In this document: positions 13,997 to 24,840 of the stretch, in pieces | Numbering within the stretch: the stretch's first letter is position 1 | Layout: the number at the start of each line of letters is the position of its first letter | DNA from: Bacillus sp. FJAT-29814 | Lineage (GTDB): Bacteria > Bacillota > Bacilli > Bacillales > Cytobacillaceae | NCBI RefSeq assembly: GCF_001510715.1 | Contig: NZ_LMTJ01000006.1 | Coordinates: 251,704-315,703, forward strand | DNA length: 64,000 bases | Direction of reading: 5' to 3' | Made by a program: the position numbers and the translations under genes | The notes under the pieces: generated by a model | The model's database searches: none | Told to the model about the DNA's origin: nothing | What the model saw: only the letters and a program-made list of their open reading frames with translations

Positions 13997-14100
13997 AAAC
14001 TCGCCGACTGACGAGTCCGTTAGGACGAAGACAGAGGCGTAGTTGAATTTATGCGTTCAGAATTTATGGATATAAATTCTGATTAGCTAAATAATGTTGA
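13989..14100 (+). repeat. Structured dispersed repeat, copy 1
   Basis: It shares with copy 2 (15614-15748) a core CGCC-GACTG-..-GTCC-GTTA-GGAC-..-GACAGA-GGCGTAGTTGAATTTATGCG and a distal ATTAGCTAAA..AATAAT end. The core can fold as an outer CGCC/GGCG stem and an inner GTCC-GTTA-GGAC hairpin with a purine-rich internal loop. Both copies lie at gene ends. It is either a small mobile element or a cis-acting RNA. Confidence 0.6.
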
Positions 14101-14106
14101 CAGAGA

Positions 14107-14136
14107 CAACCGGCCTTGAGGGCCGGTTGCTTTTTT
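14107..14136 (+). terminator. clpP terminator
   Basis: CAACCGGCC/GGCCGGTTG with a five-base loop, then CTTTTTT. Confidence 0.95.
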
Positions 14137-14147
14137 ATGAAAAAGAG

Positions 14148-14250
14148 GTTATTCGCCGAACTGGTCTAAGTATTCGCCAAACTAGCCGAGTTTTTCGCTG
14201 AATCCCATCACTTATTCGCCGAATATCAAAAATTATTCGCCAAACCCTTT
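14148..14250. repeat. Phased motif array A (five TATTCGCCGAA-like copies, 21-bp period)
   Basis: TATTCGCC or near variants start at 14150, 14171, 14192, 14213 and 14234, exactly 21 bp apart. The flanks between them are not conserved. The core TTCGCCGAA is almost palindromic. The array sits between the convergent ends of clpP and crh. Similar arrays lie at 24845, 28220 and 34894. Confidence 0.75.
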
Positions 14251-14260
14251 TTTAGACACA

Positions 14261-14293
14261 AAAAAGGTCCAGCCATCCACAACAGCCGAACCT
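14261..14293 (-). terminator. Terminator of the crh operon
   Basis: On the minus strand AGGTTCGGCT pairs with GGCTGGACCT (three G-U pairs) and runs into TTTTTT, just past the crh stop. Confidence 0.75.
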
Positions 14294-14299
14294 CTCCTA

Positions 14300-14557
14300 T
14301 TAATGATCTTTTTCAATAAATTGTGCCAGTTCGGTGATGGCTTTTTCTTCGTCATCGCCGTCCGCAATAATGTTGATCACCACGCCAGAACCAACCGCCA
14401 GGCTCATTAAGCCCATGATGCTTTTCGCGTTGACCTTTTTGCCGTCCTTCTCTAGAAAAATGTCGGCCGAAAAGCGATTCGCTTCCTGCACAAACAGTGC
14501 CGCAGGGCGGGCTTGCAGACCTGTTTTCAACTTGACTTCTACTTGTTTCTCCAACAT
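14300..14557 (-). CDS. crh: HPr-like protein Crh
   Basis: 85 residues. HPr paralogue used in carbon catabolite repression: Ser46 (in 'KSIMGLMS') is phosphorylated by HprK and the protein then acts as a CcpA co-repressor. Residue 15 is Gln ('GLQARPAA') instead of the PTS phospho-acceptor His, which separates Crh from HPr. It cannot pass phosphate to sugars. Last gene of the Nudix-rapZ-yvcK-whiA-crh cluster, as in B. subtilis. HprK is encoded at 31632. Confidence 0.97.
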   Translation of the reverse strand: MLEKQVEVKLKTGLQARPAALFVQEANRFSADIFLEKDGKKVNAKSIMGLMSLAVGSGVVINIIADGDDEEKAITELAQFIEKDH

Positions 14558-14634
14558 GACAAATTCCTCCTCAAATATGTTCCTTCTATATATATTATTC
14601 CAAAAAAATAAATTGACAATTTCTTCACAAGAAA

Positions 14635-15582
14635 TTATTGCTTAGGCACTTCCCCGGCTCGCAGTTTCTCAGCAATCTCATCGATTTTCCGCAACCGGTG
14701 ATTGATGCCCGATTTACTTATTGTTCCGCCGGACACCATTTCCCCCAGCTCTTTCAGTGTCACCTCGGTGTAGTTCATCCGAAGCTCGGCGATTTCCCGC
14801 AATTTATCAGGCAAAATCTGCAGACCGACAGTTTGGTCAATAAAACGGATATTTTCAACCTGCCGGAGCGATGCGCCAATGGTTTTATTCAGATTGGCGG
14901 TTTCACAGTTTACCAGGCGATTGACCGAATTCCGCATATCGCGGACAATCCGCACGTCCTCAAAGCGGAGCAAGGCGTTATGAGCCCCGACAATATTTAA
15001 AAACTCGGTGATTTTTTCTGCCTCTTTTAAATAATTGATATAGCCTTTCTTCCGCTCCAACGTCTTGCTGTTGAGCCCAAATGTATTCATTAATTCACAT
15101 AAGGAATCATTATGTTCCTTATAAAGTGAAGCAATTTCCAAATGATAGGAAGACGTTTCCGGGTTGTTGACAGAACCGCCGGCGAGAAATGCGCCGCGTA
15201 AATAAGAACGCTTACAACATTTCTTCTTGATGAGCTCCTCTGAAATATCGTGGATAAAGGTAAACCCTTCTCCGATGATTTTCATGTCTTCAAGAATTTC
15301 TTTGGCCTGTTCTGCCAGCCGGACAATGTAGACGTTGTTCTTTTTCAAGCGCATTTTTTTCCGAACGAGGAGTTCGACCTGCACCTGGTAATTCCTTTTC
15401 AATAATGTGTAAATTCTTCTGGCAATCGCTGCATTTTCGGTTTGAATATCGACGACAATTTTTCGATTAGAAAAGGAAAGGGAACCGTTCATGCGAATCA
15501 ATGCCGACAGCTCGGCAAGGCTGCAACAGGGTTTCACTTCCAGGTTCGTTAATTCCTTTTTCGTTTCCGAAGCGAAAGACAT
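14635..15582 (-). CDS. whiA: DNA-binding protein WhiA
   Basis: 315 residues from the ATG at 15582, with GGAGGTGAGGG directly upstream; a longer frame is rejected. The N-terminal domain has a LAGLIDADG homing-endonuclease fold without catalytic residues ('[19 protein letters not shown]' region, about 125-145). The C-terminal helix-turn-helix ('[26 protein letters not shown]') binds DNA. WhiA controls sporulation genes in streptomycetes and affects cell division and chromosome segregation in Bacillus. The repeat at 15614-15748 separates it from yvcK. Confidence 0.96.
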   Translation of the reverse strand: MSFASETKKELTNLEVKPCCSLAELSALIRMNGSLSFSNRKIVVDIQTENAAIARRIYTLLKRNYQVQVELLVRKKMRLKKNNVYIVRLAEQAKEILEDMKIIGEGFTFIHDISEELIKKKCCKRSYLRGAFLAGGSVNNPETSSYHLEIASLYKEHNDSLCELMNTFGLNSKTLERKKGYINYLKEAEKITEFLNIVGAHNALLRFEDVRIVRDMRNSVNRLVNCETANLNKTIGASLRQVENIRFIDQTVGLQILPDKLREIAELRMNYTEVTLKELGEMVSGGTISKSGINHRLRKIDEIAEKLRAGEVPKQ

Positions 15583-15613
15583 TCCCTCACCTCCAACTGA
15601 AACAGACACTTTA

Positions 15614-15748
15614 TTAAATGTAAACGCGCCGACTGGCAAGTCCGTTAGGACGGACAGAGGCGTAGTTGAATTTATGCGTGCAAAGCTGAAATAAAAAAAT
15701 TTCCTAAAATTTCATTATTTCTTATTAGCTAAAAAAATAATACAGACA
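15614..15748 (+). repeat. Structured dispersed repeat, copy 2
   Basis: Same core as copy 1: CGCC (15627-15630), GTCC-GTTA-GGAC hairpin, GACAGAGGCG and GTTGAATTTATGCG, with a longer AT-rich middle and an ATTAGCTAAA end. It fills the whole yvcK-whiA gap and is antisense to the operon. It contains no ORF. Confidence 0.6.
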
Positions 15749-15754
15749 CCTTAT

Positions 15755-16738
15755 TTACGCTTCATAACGCTTTTTGGTTTCAGCAATTAATAAATTATAT
15801 AAAATTTTTGCGACTTTTTTTGGATCATGCCGAAGCGCACCGTTTTCGAGGTTAGCGATGTCGGCGTGCACCACCTCAAGTCCAAGCTCGGAAAGGCCCG
15901 GCAAATCGTAGGAAACAGGGTTTGCCAATTCCTCTTTATAGCGAAGCTGAACATCCGGCGGAATCTCTTCATTATTCACCAGAATTGTGTTGATAAACGC
16001 ACAACTCATATGGTCATACAGCGCCCGCACATGGTCACTTGCTGAATAACCATGCGTTTCTCCGGCCTGTGTCATCAAGTTGCAAATGTACACCTTTTTG
16101 GCTTCCGAGCGGCAGACCTCATCCCCCAATCTTGGTACGAGAAGATTGGGTAAAATGCTGGTATATAGGCTGCCAGGCCCAAGAATAATCAAATCTGCCT
16201 GACGAATCGCTTGAACCGTCTCAGGCAGCGGACGGATATTTTTCGGCGTCAAAAAGACCTTTTTAATTTTTTTCCCCGAGTAAGGGATTTTCGATTCTCC
16301 AGAAACAATAGTGCCGTCCTCCATTTCCGCATGGAGTACGACGCTTTGATTGGCGGCCGGCAGAACCTTGCCGCGCACGTTCAAAAACTTGCTCATTTCC
16401 TGGATGGCGTGAACGAAATTACCGGTAATCGAGGTCATCGCCGCCAAAATCAGGTTCCCGAGCGAATGGCCGGAAAGCTCATTTGATGTTTTAAACCGAT
16501 GCTGAAACATTTCCTCCACGAGCGGTTCAACATCCGATAATGCCGCCAATACATTGCGGACATCGCCCGGGGGAGGTATTTGCAGGTCATCACGTATTCT
16601 GCCAGAACTGCCGCCGTCATCGGCCACGGTGACTATCGCGGTGATGTCTACGGGGTATTGCTTTAGGCCCCGCAGTAGCACCGGCAGCCCGGTTCCCCCA
16701 CCAATGACAACGATTCTTGGCTGACCAATATAGCTCAT
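15755..16738 (-). CDS. yvcK: Gluconeogenesis factor YvcK
   Basis: 327 residues, CofD-like fold. YvcK/GlmR binds UDP-GlcNAc and is needed for growth on gluconeogenic carbon sources and for balanced cell-wall precursor supply. The start '[18 protein letters not shown]' is the nucleotide-binding glycine-rich loop. '[15 protein letters not shown]' is a second family signature. It overlaps rapZ by four bases (ATGA), so it is translationally coupled. Confidence 0.96.
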   Translation of the reverse strand: MSYIGQPRIVVIGGGTGLPVLLRGLKQYPVDITAIVTVADDGGSSGRIRDDLQIPPPGDVRNVLAALSDVEPLVEEMFQHRFKTSNELSGHSLGNLILAAMTSITGNFVHAIQEMSKFLNVRGKVLPAANQSVVLHAEMEDGTIVSGESKIPYSGKKIKKVFLTPKNIRPLPETVQAIRQADLIILGPGSLYTSILPNLLVPRLGDEVCRSEAKKVYICNLMTQAGETHGYSASDHVRALYDHMSCAFINTILVNNEEIPPDVQLRYKEELANPVSYDLPGLSELGLEVVHADIANLENGALRHDPKKVAKILYNLLIAETKKRYEA

Positions 16739-17631
16739 GTTGTCTTTTCCTTTCTCCTCTCAATGTCACGGTGTGAAACAACAGTTTTATAATCCTTTTG
16801 GAAAAATTGCCCGAGGTATTCGGCTAAGGCGACAGAACGATGCTGCCCACCGGTACAGCCAATCCCGATCACCAACTGTGCTTTGCCTTCCCGTTTATAA
16901 TGAGGCAGCATAAAGCTGAGCAGGTCGGTGACCTTTTCCAAAAACTTCTGAGTTTCCGTCCATTTTAAAACATAGCTGGAGACTTCTTCATCTATGCCCG
17001 TTTTTGGACGCATGTGCTCGATATAATGTGGGTTTGGCAGGAATCGTACATCAAAGACAAGATCGGCATCAATTGGGATTCCGTGTTTAAAGCCAAACGA
17101 CATGACATTGACGGTAAAGATTTGATGGTTATTCGCAGTAAACTCAGATAATATCTTCTCACGTAATTCCCGTGGTTTCATCTGGGAAGTGTTGTAAATG
17201 ATCTGGGCTCTTCCTTTTAATTCCTCTAAAAGCTCCCGCTCAAGCTTAATTCCTTCAAGCGGTGAAGCTGACTTTGCCAGCGGATGAGACCTCCTAGTCT
17301 CCTTGTAGCGGCGAACGAGTGTCGAATCATCTGCATCAAGGAAAAGAATTTGCGGGGTAACCCAAGAGGTCTCCGCGAGATCGTCATCCAATGCCTTAAA
17401 CAGATGGTCGAAAAATTCCCTGCCGCGAAGGTCCATGACAAGGGCCACTTTATTCATTTTATTCCCTGATTCTTTCATAAGTTCAAGGAACTTTGGCAGC
17501 AATGTAGGAGGCAAATTATCGACACAGAAGAACCCCAAATCCTCAAAGCTTTGAATTGCAACTGTTTTTCCTGCGCCAGACATTCCGGTAATAATGACCA
17601 TTTGAATATCATTTGTCGAACCGGTACTCAT
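16735..17631 (-). CDS. rapZ: RNase adapter/nucleotide-binding protein RapZ (YvcJ)
   Basis: 298 residues. P-loop at 16-23 ('GMSGAGKT') and the C-terminal '[18 protein letters not shown]' motif. In E. coli RapZ directs RNase E to the GlmZ small RNA; in Bacillus the homologue YvcJ hydrolyses GTP and influences competence. Overlaps yvcK and follows the Nudix gene by 21 bases in the conserved cluster. Confidence 0.95.
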   Translation of the reverse strand: MSTGSTNDIQMVIITGMSGAGKTVAIQSFEDLGFFCVDNLPPTLLPKFLELMKESGNKMNKVALVMDLRGREFFDHLFKALDDDLAETSWVTPQILFLDADDSTLVRRYKETRRSHPLAKSASPLEGIKLERELLEELKGRAQIIYNTSQMKPRELREKILSEFTANNHQIFTVNVMSFGFKHGIPIDADLVFDVRFLPNPHYIEHMRPKTGIDEEVSSYVLKWTETQKFLEKVTDLLSFMLPHYKREGKAQLVIGIGCTGGQHRSVALAEYLGQFFQKDYKTVVSHRDIERRKEKTT

Positions 17632-17652
17632 TTGTATTCCTCCTATTCAATA

Positions 17653-18111
17653 TTAACCTGGATCTAAGCGATAACCGATAAGCTGGAAGTCTTTGGTGTA
17701 TGTAAAAGTACCGTAAATCAAGCCCTTGCCGTGGATCATGTAATCAAGAATATGGAGGTCACCGGCGGCCATTGGTAGACCTTTAATTTGGTCAACCGGA
17801 TGCCACTGGAGTTTCCCTTCTTCAGATTCATCAAGGTCGAGGCCATCCGAATCCGTAGCCACAAACGTAAACATCATCCACTCTGAAAGAAGCTGATCCC
17901 CTTCCTTCATAATCATCGTGAAAATTCCTTTTAACTGTGGGTTCTTTAAGTATACGCCCGTTTCTTCACGGTATTCCCGGATGCAAGAATCCCGGACCGA
18001 TTCACCCGGCTCCATCTTTCCGCCCGGTGCCACCCACCAGCCCCGCCGCGGTTTCTGCAGCAACAATACCTTATTATCTCTAATCAACACACAATTGGTG
18101 ACCCGTTGCAC
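17653..18111 (-). CDS. yvcI: Nudix hydrolase, 8-oxo-dGTP diphosphatase type (YvcI)
   Basis: 152 residues. The Nudix box is complete: 'GGKMEPGESVRDSCIREYREETGV' region (residues about 31-54), with REYREE carrying the metal ligands. The N-terminal 'TNCVLIRDNKVLLLQKP' is typical of nucleotide-cleansing members. First gene of the rapZ-yvcK-whiA-crh transcript. Substrate is inferred, not shown. Confidence 0.9.
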   Translation of the reverse strand: MQRVTNCVLIRDNKVLLLQKPRRGWWVAPGGKMEPGESVRDSCIREYREETGVYLKNPQLKGIFTMIMKEGDQLLSEWMMFTFVATDSDGLDLDESEEGKLQWHPVDQIKGLPMAAGDLHILDYMIHGKGLIYGTFTYTKDFQLIGYRLDPG

Positions 18112-18268
18112 AACAATTCACCCTCTTTATAAAAACGGTTGGTTACGCTAATATCCCAATATAACATAAATATTGATTCATACCATTATACTATGTTTAG
18201 AACACCGCCACAACGAATACAAAATTGATAATTCTGTTAATTATTTGTTAACAGTGATGATAGTAGTT

Positions 18269-18281
18269 TTGGTGTCAGGCA
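18269..18281. repeat. Dispersed GGTGTCAGGCACC palindrome
   Basis: GGTG-TCAGG-CACC. Same element, some copies imperfect, at 24126, 24183, 32724, 40161 and 60390, always between genes. Confidence 0.7.
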
Positions 18282-18341
18282 CCAATCTATGACTTTGCAC
18301 CTTGTTAATGGTAGTATCACGTTTCCCTTTGTGCGGAGCAC

Positions 18342-18372
18342 AAAAAAATAGCACAGGCTGCTGGTCCTGTGC
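18342..18372 (-). terminator. Leftward terminator downstream of trxB
   Basis: GCACAGG/CCTGTGC (18351-18357 with 18366-18372), followed on the minus strand by ATTTTTTTG. It lies about 180 bases past the trxB stop. Confidence 0.75.
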
Positions 18373-18551
18373 GGAAAAGGTATATATTTTAAAGGGGGTC
18401 AATTTATATAAGCATACAATATTTTTGTTTCACTTCTGTTACAGTTGGGTGAAAAACGGGTTACTTTTTTCACTTTTTTGTTTACAAAATTTACAAAAGG
18501 ATAGTTTTCCCCTTCGTTTCCTTGCTTCTTCCCTTAGTGACCCTATTACTT

Positions 18552-19560
<1,009 letters not shown>

Positions 19561-19640
19561 ATTAAACATTCTATTTTAAGTCCAAAAATCTGCTCATCGT
19601 CCGCGATAATTGGGCTAATTCTTCTGATTTTCCTAAATTA

Positions 19641-21131
19641 CTAGTCCAGCAATTCATTAACTAACTTCGCATATTTTCCAATCGTCGCTGACGACACGCC
19701 GTAGCGGTTGGCCAGCTCCTGCTGTGACACCTTTTCACTGCGGAGACGATGCCAAACGTACTCCACTGCTCCGGCCCAGGCGTGTTTATTTTTCAAGCGG
19801 ATGTTGGATTTAGCGACCTCTACAAACACCGAGAACCACATCAAATACAGGCCTGCTTCAACGGCGCCAATTGGCTGATAATTTTCATAAAATAACTCAG
19901 CAACCTCTTGTGCCTCGGCCGTCCGGGATGGTTTCCCTGACCTGAGGAGCGAAATATATTCCTTTTCCAGCTTCGTAAACTTCTGATTTTGGAACAGTCG
20001 CTTTGAAGTAATGATTTCGTCTTTTTTACTCGAAACCGATGTCAGGAAAAGGGCAAATAGCCGCTCCTCTACATAGTCACTTTCAAGCTTTTGAAAAATC
20101 GACCGAGACAGGTCTTCAAATCCACTGGCTGGCCGTTCGACATTCCAGGGCTCGTGACCTTCCTTATCTGGATTAAGCTCGAGAACCTTTTTCCATATCG
20201 TCACGGCAAATGTTTCCCGTCCTGTAAAAAACGCTGCATGGGATAGCCAGTAATAAAACGGGCCATCGCCGTCAAACCCGGTTTTATATAATTTTTTCAA
20301 CCAATAATACGCAAGTTCATATTCCCCGACCAACGCGAACGAAGTACCAAGCTTGAACTGATGCTCGCTCAGAAGCGGCTGGACCTTTTTCAATTTTTCC
20401 AGCATCTCAGCAACATATTTTAGCTGCCCTTGGTAGTGGGCAAACACCATTTTGTTGCAGAACGCGTGCAGATTGCCCGGATTTCGTTTCACGACGTCAT
20501 CTAGTATCGACTCCGCTTTTTCGTTCTTGCCAAGGTAAAAATACGCAAGAGCCAAGTTATTGTAAGCCGACCAATATTCCGGATACTCCTCGACCACTTC
20601 ATGCAGGAGTTCAATCGCTTTATGAAAGTAGCCCGTTTCCAACAGCTCGCGGGCCTGCTCTTGCTTGACGATTAAATCGTCCTGGTGGTAGAACTCCTCC
20701 TCCAAGTCATCCGATTCAAAAGTCAAAAGCTCCAGCAATTCCTCTGCATCTTCGGAAAAATCTCCGTCCGGATCGAGTTCCAAATATAGTTTTACATGGT
20801 GATAAGCATCTTTAAAAAATCCCAAGTGGGCATAATTATTTGCTAAAAAATAGTGGCACTCCACCATTTCGTGCTCAAGATCTTCAAGGATGAGATGCAA
20901 GAGTCGGTTGGAATTTTCAAATTCGCCAAGTTCGGTTGACACAATCGCCAACTGGCAGGCAATCATCGGTTCACCCGGCTCAAGCTGCAGCGCCCGTCCC
21001 AGATATTTTTTTGCTTTGAGGAAATCACGTCGATGGTATGCCTTTATTCCTTTTTTGAAATAATATTCCCCCGTCGGGACAAATGTAACGAGATTCCCTT
21101 TTTGCAGTCTTGCTTTAGCGTCCTTAACCAT
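19641..21131 (-). CDS. TPR-repeat protein with C-terminal HTH (YvcD-like)
   Basis: About 496 residues from the ATG at 21131 (GGAGG five bases upstream; another ATG four codons earlier is possible). At least five tetratricopeptide repeats between about residues 20 and 300 ('YHRRDFLKAKKYLGRALQLEP', 'YWSAYNNLALAYFYLGKNEKA' patterns) form a protein-binding superhelix. The last 40 residues ('VSQQELANRYGVSSATIGKYAKLVNEL') form a helix-turn-helix. It occupies the same place as yvcD beside the his operon and trxB in B. subtilis. The function is unknown. Confidence 0.85.
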   Translation of the reverse strand: MVKDAKARLQKGNLVTFVPTGEYYFKKGIKAYHRRDFLKAKKYLGRALQLEPGEPMIACQLAIVSTELGEFENSNRLLHLILEDLEHEMVECHYFLANNYAHLGFFKDAYHHVKLYLELDPDGDFSEDAEELLELLTFESDDLEEEFYHQDDLIVKQEQARELLETGYFHKAIELLHEVVEEYPEYWSAYNNLALAYFYLGKNEKAESILDDVVKRNPGNLHAFCNKMVFAHYQGQLKYVAEMLEKLKKVQPLLSEHQFKLGTSFALVGEYELAYYWLKKLYKTGFDGDGPFYYWLSHAAFFTGRETFAVTIWKKVLELNPDKEGHEPWNVERPASGFEDLSRSIFQKLESDYVEERLFALFLTSVSSKKDEIITSKRLFQNQKFTKLEKEYISLLRSGKPSRTAEAQEVAELFYENYQPIGAVEAGLYLMWFSVFVEVAKSNIRLKNKHAWAGAVEYVWHRLRSEKVSQQELANRYGVSSATIGKYAKLVNELLD

Positions 21132-21320
21132 GAAGTCCTCCATCTTCCTTTTAATAACTTAAGTAGTATAACACAATTCGGGCTTGTACGAGAAGGGATT
21201 GGCTTTGGTAAGGGGATGGGAATTTTTTGTTTCGGGGATGGGTCGGGGGGTTTTGGAGTTGCGGAATGCGATAGGGCCAGATAGTTTGTCATTTTGGCCA
21301 GAATAATTAAGAAAGTGATC

Positions 21321-21345
21321 AAAAAAACCGGCCCATTTAGGACCG
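21321..21345 (-). terminator. Terminator of the histidine operon
   Basis: CCGG-T-CC-loop-GG-CCGG on the minus strand followed by seven T; it overlaps the last codons of hisI. Confidence 0.85.
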
Positions 21346-21966
21346 GCCTTTGTGCCGTTCTTCTAACGTTCGCAATACTTCTTTAAACGGAAGTCCCTGT
21401 TCGACCAATAAAACTTGGAGGTGGTACAGTAAATCGGCTGCTTCCCACTTCAATTCTTCATGATCACGGTTTTTCGCAGCTATGATCACCTCGGCGGCCT
21501 CTTCGCCCACTTTTTTCAAAATCTTATCGACGCCTTTTTCAAAAAGATAAGTGGTATAGGCGCCTTCCGGGCGTTCCCGCTCACGATCCAAGATTACTTT
21601 TTCAAGAGACTGCAGGATTTGATAATCGGCAAGGCTTGATGTTCGCTCCGTAACACCCTCACCGGAAAAACAACTGACGGCTCCCGTATGGCAGGCCGGG
21701 CCTTTTGGCTGCACTTGGACAAGCAGGGCATCCTGGTCACAATCGTACTTGATGCCAACAACTGATTGGGTGTTGCCGCTTGTTGCCCCCTTATGCCACA
21801 ACTCCTGGCGCGAGCGGCTGAAAAACCAGGTTTCGCCTGTTTCCAGCGTTTTCGCAAGAGACTCTTTATTCATGTAGGCCAGTGTCAACACTTCCAATGT
21901 CTCGGCGTCCTGAATGATCGCTGGGACAAGACCCTTTTCGTCGAAACGTATTTCTTCTATATTCAT
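21337..21966 (-). CDS. hisI: Bifunctional phosphoribosyl-AMP cyclohydrolase / phosphoribosyl-ATP pyrophosphatase
   Basis: 209 residues, HisIE fusion. The N-terminal cyclohydrolase (1 to about 110) shows '[17 protein letters not shown]' with Zn/Mg ligands 'DCDQDALL' and 'CHTG..SCF'. The C-terminal pyrophosphatase (about 115-205) shows '[12 protein letters not shown]' and '[10 protein letters not shown]'. Steps two and three of histidine biosynthesis. Last gene of the operon, 15 bases after hisF. Confidence 0.97.
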   Translation of the reverse strand: MNIEEIRFDEKGLVPAIIQDAETLEVLTLAYMNKESLAKTLETGETWFFSRSRQELWHKGATSGNTQSVVGIKYDCDQDALLVQVQPKGPACHTGAVSCFSGEGVTERTSSLADYQILQSLEKVILDRERERPEGAYTTYLFEKGVDKILKKVGEEAAEVIIAAKNRDHEELKWEAADLLYHLQVLLVEQGLPFKEVLRTLEERHKGRS

Positions 21967-21981
21967 TGTCCATACTCCCTT

Positions 21982-22743
21982 TCAGCGAACCAATATTCCT
22001 TTATCACGCAAATGACTTTTGACTTCATGGACCGATGTTTCTTTATAATGGAAAATGGAGGCAGCCAATGCAGCGTCTGCTTTTCCCTTGGTAAATGCGT
22101 CGGCAAAATGTTCGGCGTTGCCGGCCCCGCCTGAAGCGATAACAGGAATCGACACAGCTTCACTGACTGCCTTTGTTAAAGAGAGGTCAAAGCCGTTTTT
22201 CTCTCCGTCGCTGTCCATGCTTGTCAATAAAATTTCTCCGGCGCCAAGCTCCATTGCTTCCTTCGCCCATTTAATGACCACTTTATCGGTCGGCGTTCTG
22301 CCGCCGTGGGTATAGACCCGCCACGTGCCAAGCTCTGCGTCAAACTTTGCATCAATTGCGACAACAATGCACTGTGTACCGAAGTAGCTTGCCCCTTCTT
22401 TAATGAGGTCAGGATTCTGCACTGCCGCTGTGTTGAGCGACACCTTATCCGCCCCGGCGCGCAGAATTTTTTTCATGTCTTCAAGTGAATTGATTCCGCC
22501 ACCGACTGTAAAAGGAATTGCCAGTTCGGAGGCAACTGCTTTAACGACCTCGACAATTGTTTTTCTGCCCTCGACCGAAGCCGAGATATCAAGAAACACA
22601 AGCTCGTCTGCCCCTTGCTCATCGTAAAACCGGGCCAGTTCTACCGGGTCGCCGGCATCACGAAGCTGGACAAACTGAATCCCTTTGACCACGCGCCCGT
22701 CCTTTACATCAAGACATGGGATGATCCGTTTTGTTAGTGTCAA
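21982..22743 (-). CDS. hisF: Imidazole glycerol phosphate synthase subunit HisF
   Basis: 253 residues, TIM barrel. Cyclase half of the glutamine amidotransferase complex with HisH: converts PRFAR plus ammonia to imidazole glycerol phosphate and AICAR. '[14 protein letters not shown]' at the N-terminus and '[14 protein letters not shown]' mid-sequence carry catalytic Asp residues (near D11 and D131). Follows hisA by 15 bases. Confidence 0.98.
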   Translation of the reverse strand: MTLTKRIIPCLDVKDGRVVKGIQFVQLRDAGDPVELARFYDEQGADELVFLDISASVEGRKTIVEVVKAVASELAIPFTVGGGINSLEDMKKILRAGADKVSLNTAAVQNPDLIKEGASYFGTQCIVVAIDAKFDAELGTWRVYTHGGRTPTDKVVIKWAKEAMELGAGEILLTSMDSDGEKNGFDLSLTKAVSEAVSIPVIASGGAGNAEHFADAFTKGKADAALAASIFHYKETSVHEVKSHLRDKGILVR

Positions 22744-22758
22744 AAAAATCCCCTCCCC

Positions 22759-23478
22759 TTACACCAAAAGTGCTTCTTTTAACGTAAACCGCTTTTCATA
22801 CAGCGCCTTGCCAACAATTGCCCCGCCAATGCCCATTGCGGCGGAGAGTGCCTTTAAGTCTTCGAGACTGCTGACCCCGCCTGACGCGATAACATTTTTG
22901 CCAGTTATTTCGGCCAGTTCTTGGACAGCCGTGATGTTTGGACCGGAAAGCATTCCGTCTGTCGCAATATCGGTAAAAATAAACGTTTCCGCTCCAGCGT
23001 CCGCAAAGCGTTTGCCAAGTTCGGTCGCTTTAACCGCTGAGGTATCGAGCCAGCCGTGGGTGGCGACATAGCCATTTTTCGCGTCAATACCGACTGCAAT
23101 TTGTGCGCCATATTTTTTAATCATCTCAATAGCGAAGTCGGGATTAGAAACTGCGATACTGCCGATAATCACGCGGTCGATGCCATTTTTGAGATAATGG
23201 ATGATATCCTGTTCGGTACGGATTCCTCCGCCGATTTGAATTTTTACATTATGTAGCTGTTTTGCCGCTTGGATCACAAATTGGTCGTTAACCCGCTTGC
23301 CGTCCTTGGCGCCGTCGAGGTCAACCATGTGAATCCACTGTGCTCCGTCTGCAGCAAAGCTGCGGGCCATATCAAAAGGCGAATCGCCGTAAACCGTTTC
23401 CTTTTCGTAATCACCTTGGAGGAGGCGGACGCATTTGCCGCCCCGCATATCAATCGCCGGATAAATCGTGAAGCTCAT
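22759..23478 (-). CDS. hisA: Phosphoribosylformimino-5-aminoimidazole carboxamide ribotide isomerase
   Basis: 239 residues, TIM barrel related to HisF. '[14 protein letters not shown]' holds the catalytic Asp near position 10, and '[10 protein letters not shown]' the second. It isomerises ProFAR to PRFAR by an Amadori rearrangement. It overlaps the hisH stop by four bases, so the two are translationally coupled. Confidence 0.98.
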   Translation of the reverse strand: MSFTIYPAIDMRGGKCVRLLQGDYEKETVYGDSPFDMARSFAADGAQWIHMVDLDGAKDGKRVNDQFVIQAAKQLHNVKIQIGGGIRTEQDIIHYLKNGIDRVIIGSIAVSNPDFAIEMIKKYGAQIAVGIDAKNGYVATHGWLDTSAVKATELGKRFADAGAETFIFTDIATDGMLSGPNITAVQELAEITGKNVIASGGVSSLEDLKALSAAMGIGGAIVGKALYEKRFTLKEALLV

Positions 23479-24101
23479 CGTACCGCCTTCCTTTCCACTA
23501 CCATTTTTAAAAAGTTATCTAGTAAGGCCATTCCCAATTTGCTGCTTTTTTCAGGATGAAATTGCATGCCGAAGATATTATTCCTTCCAACAACGGCTGC
23601 TACCTGCTCGTGGTAATCCGTTTTCGCCAGCAGCACATCGGATGTGCCGGCATCGACAAAATAGGAATGGACGAAATAGACGTAATCCTCTTCCAGGTTT
23701 TTTAGAAGCGGGGAGGGTTGCACAAATTCAAGACGGTTCCAGCCCATATGCGGCACTTTGTACGGAACGCCATCCATGGTTCGACCTGGGAACCTGCGAA
23801 CATTTCCTGGCAGGAGGCAGAGACCTTCTGTAAAGCCATTTTCATCACTGCTTTCAAACAACAGCTGCATGCCGAGACAAATGCCGAGCACGGGCTTTCC
23901 AGTTGCCACAAACTCCTTAATTGTGTCTTTTGGCAGGCGCTCCATCGCGTCGCGGAAGGAACCTACCCCCGGCACGATCAACGCATCTGCCGCAAGCAAC
24001 TCCTGGTTATCGGCCGAAATAAAATAATCCGCCCCCAGCCGTTCCAACGCTTTACTCACACTAAACAAATTCCCCATGCCGTAATCAACAATCCCGATCA
24101 T
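23475..24101 (-). CDS. hisH: Imidazole glycerol phosphate synthase subunit HisH
   Basis: 208 residues, class I glutamine amidotransferase. Catalytic Cys in '[10 protein letters not shown]', and His/Glu in '[10 protein letters not shown]'. It hydrolyses glutamine and channels ammonia to HisF. The gap to hisB upstream is unusual: 93 bases that hold two GGTGCCTGACA-type repeats. Confidence 0.98.
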   Translation of the reverse strand: MIGIVDYGMGNLFSVSKALERLGADYFISADNQELLAADALIVPGVGSFRDAMERLPKDTIKEFVATGKPVLGICLGMQLLFESSDENGFTEGLCLLPGNVRRFPGRTMDGVPYKVPHMGWNRLEFVQPSPLLKNLEEDYVYFVHSYFVDAGTSDVLLAKTDYHEQVAAVVGRNNIFGMQFHPEKSSKLGMALLDNFLKMVVERKAVR

Positions 24102-24125
24102 CGAAATACATCCTTTCTAAATTGC

Positions 24126-24194
24126 GGTGCCTGACACCCACAGCTGCATTACCAACGTATCTATCGTGCCAAGCCACTCCTTGGTGCCTGACAT
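24126..24194. repeat. Two GGTGCCTGACA palindromes between hisB and hisH
   Basis: GGTGCCTGACACC (24126-24138) and GGTGCCTGACAT (24183-24194). They fill most of an otherwise unneeded gap in the operon, the second ending at the hisB stop codon. Confidence 0.65.
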
Positions 24195-24782
24195 CTAGAG
24201 CATTCCTTTTGTTGACGGAACGCCTTTGATGCGCGGGTCGATGGTGGTGGCTTCGTCTAATGCCCTGCCAAGTGCTTTGAAGACTGCTTCAATCATGTGG
24301 TGCGTATTTTTGCCGTAATGGACGATCACGTGAAGGTTCATCCGGGCCTCCAAAGCCAGCTTCCAGAGGAATTCATGAACAAGCTCGGTATCGAAGGTTC
24401 CTACTTTCTGCCCCGGAAACTCGGCGCGCATCTCAAGGTGCGGGCGGTTGCTAAGGTCGACCACTACCTGAGCCAGCGCCTCATCCATTGGCACAAACGC
24501 ATTGCCGTACCGCTTAATTCCCCGTTTGTCGCCAAGCGCCTCGCGAAGTGCCTGCCCAAGGCAAATTCCGATATCCTCAGTTGTATGGTGGTCATCAACC
24601 TCGATATCACCTTTGGCATCAACGGTTAGATTGAATTGTCCGTGCTTAGCAAATAAATCGAGCATGTGAGTGAGGAATGGCACACCGGTTTCAAGGTTGG
24701 AGCGCCCCTCACCGTCCACATCAAATACTAGTTTAATATTTGTTTCATTCGTTTTTCGATCAACTCTTGCCACTCGTTCCAT
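24195..24782 (-). CDS. hisB: Imidazoleglycerol-phosphate dehydratase
   Basis: 195 residues from the ATG at 24782, with GAGGTG upstream; a longer frame reads back into the repeat array and is rejected. Manganese-binding motifs 'DHHTTED' and 'HHMIEA' of the two-domain fold are present. It is the monofunctional bacterial form. Step six of histidine biosynthesis. A 187-base gap with a motif array separates it from hisD. Confidence 0.97.
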   Translation of the reverse strand: MERVARVDRKTNETNIKLVFDVDGEGRSNLETGVPFLTHMLDLFAKHGQFNLTVDAKGDIEVDDHHTTEDIGICLGQALREALGDKRGIKRYGNAFVPMDEALAQVVVDLSNRPHLEMRAEFPGQKVGTFDTELVHEFLWKLALEARMNLHVIVHYGKNTHHMIEAVFKALGRALDEATTIDPRIKGVPSTKGML

Positions 24783-24840
24783 GAAAGACACCTCTTTTTT
24801 TAAAATAAGGCAGTTTATATAAAAATTCTTTGGTTGAATT

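Larger units (their letters stand above)
18112..18551. other. Long intergenic region, one palindrome and one terminator
   Basis: No ORF is supported. It holds a GGTGTCAGGCACC palindrome (18269-18281) and a terminator (18342-18372). The rest is T-rich and shows no clear structure. It separates trxB from the Nudix operon, both leftward, so it contains the Nudix operon promoter. Confidence 0.6.

Noticed and set aside
14002..14035. Hammerhead ribozyme core in repeat copy 1
   Set aside because: CTGACGA, a stem and GAA are present, but the position after GAA is G rather than A, no cleavage triplet with matching stem III is seen, and copy 2 breaks the core (CTGGCAA).
21170..21300. G-rich stretch as a G-quadruplex or gene
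   Set aside because: G runs are irregular, no regular four-tract motif with short loops stands out, and the open frames have no start signals.
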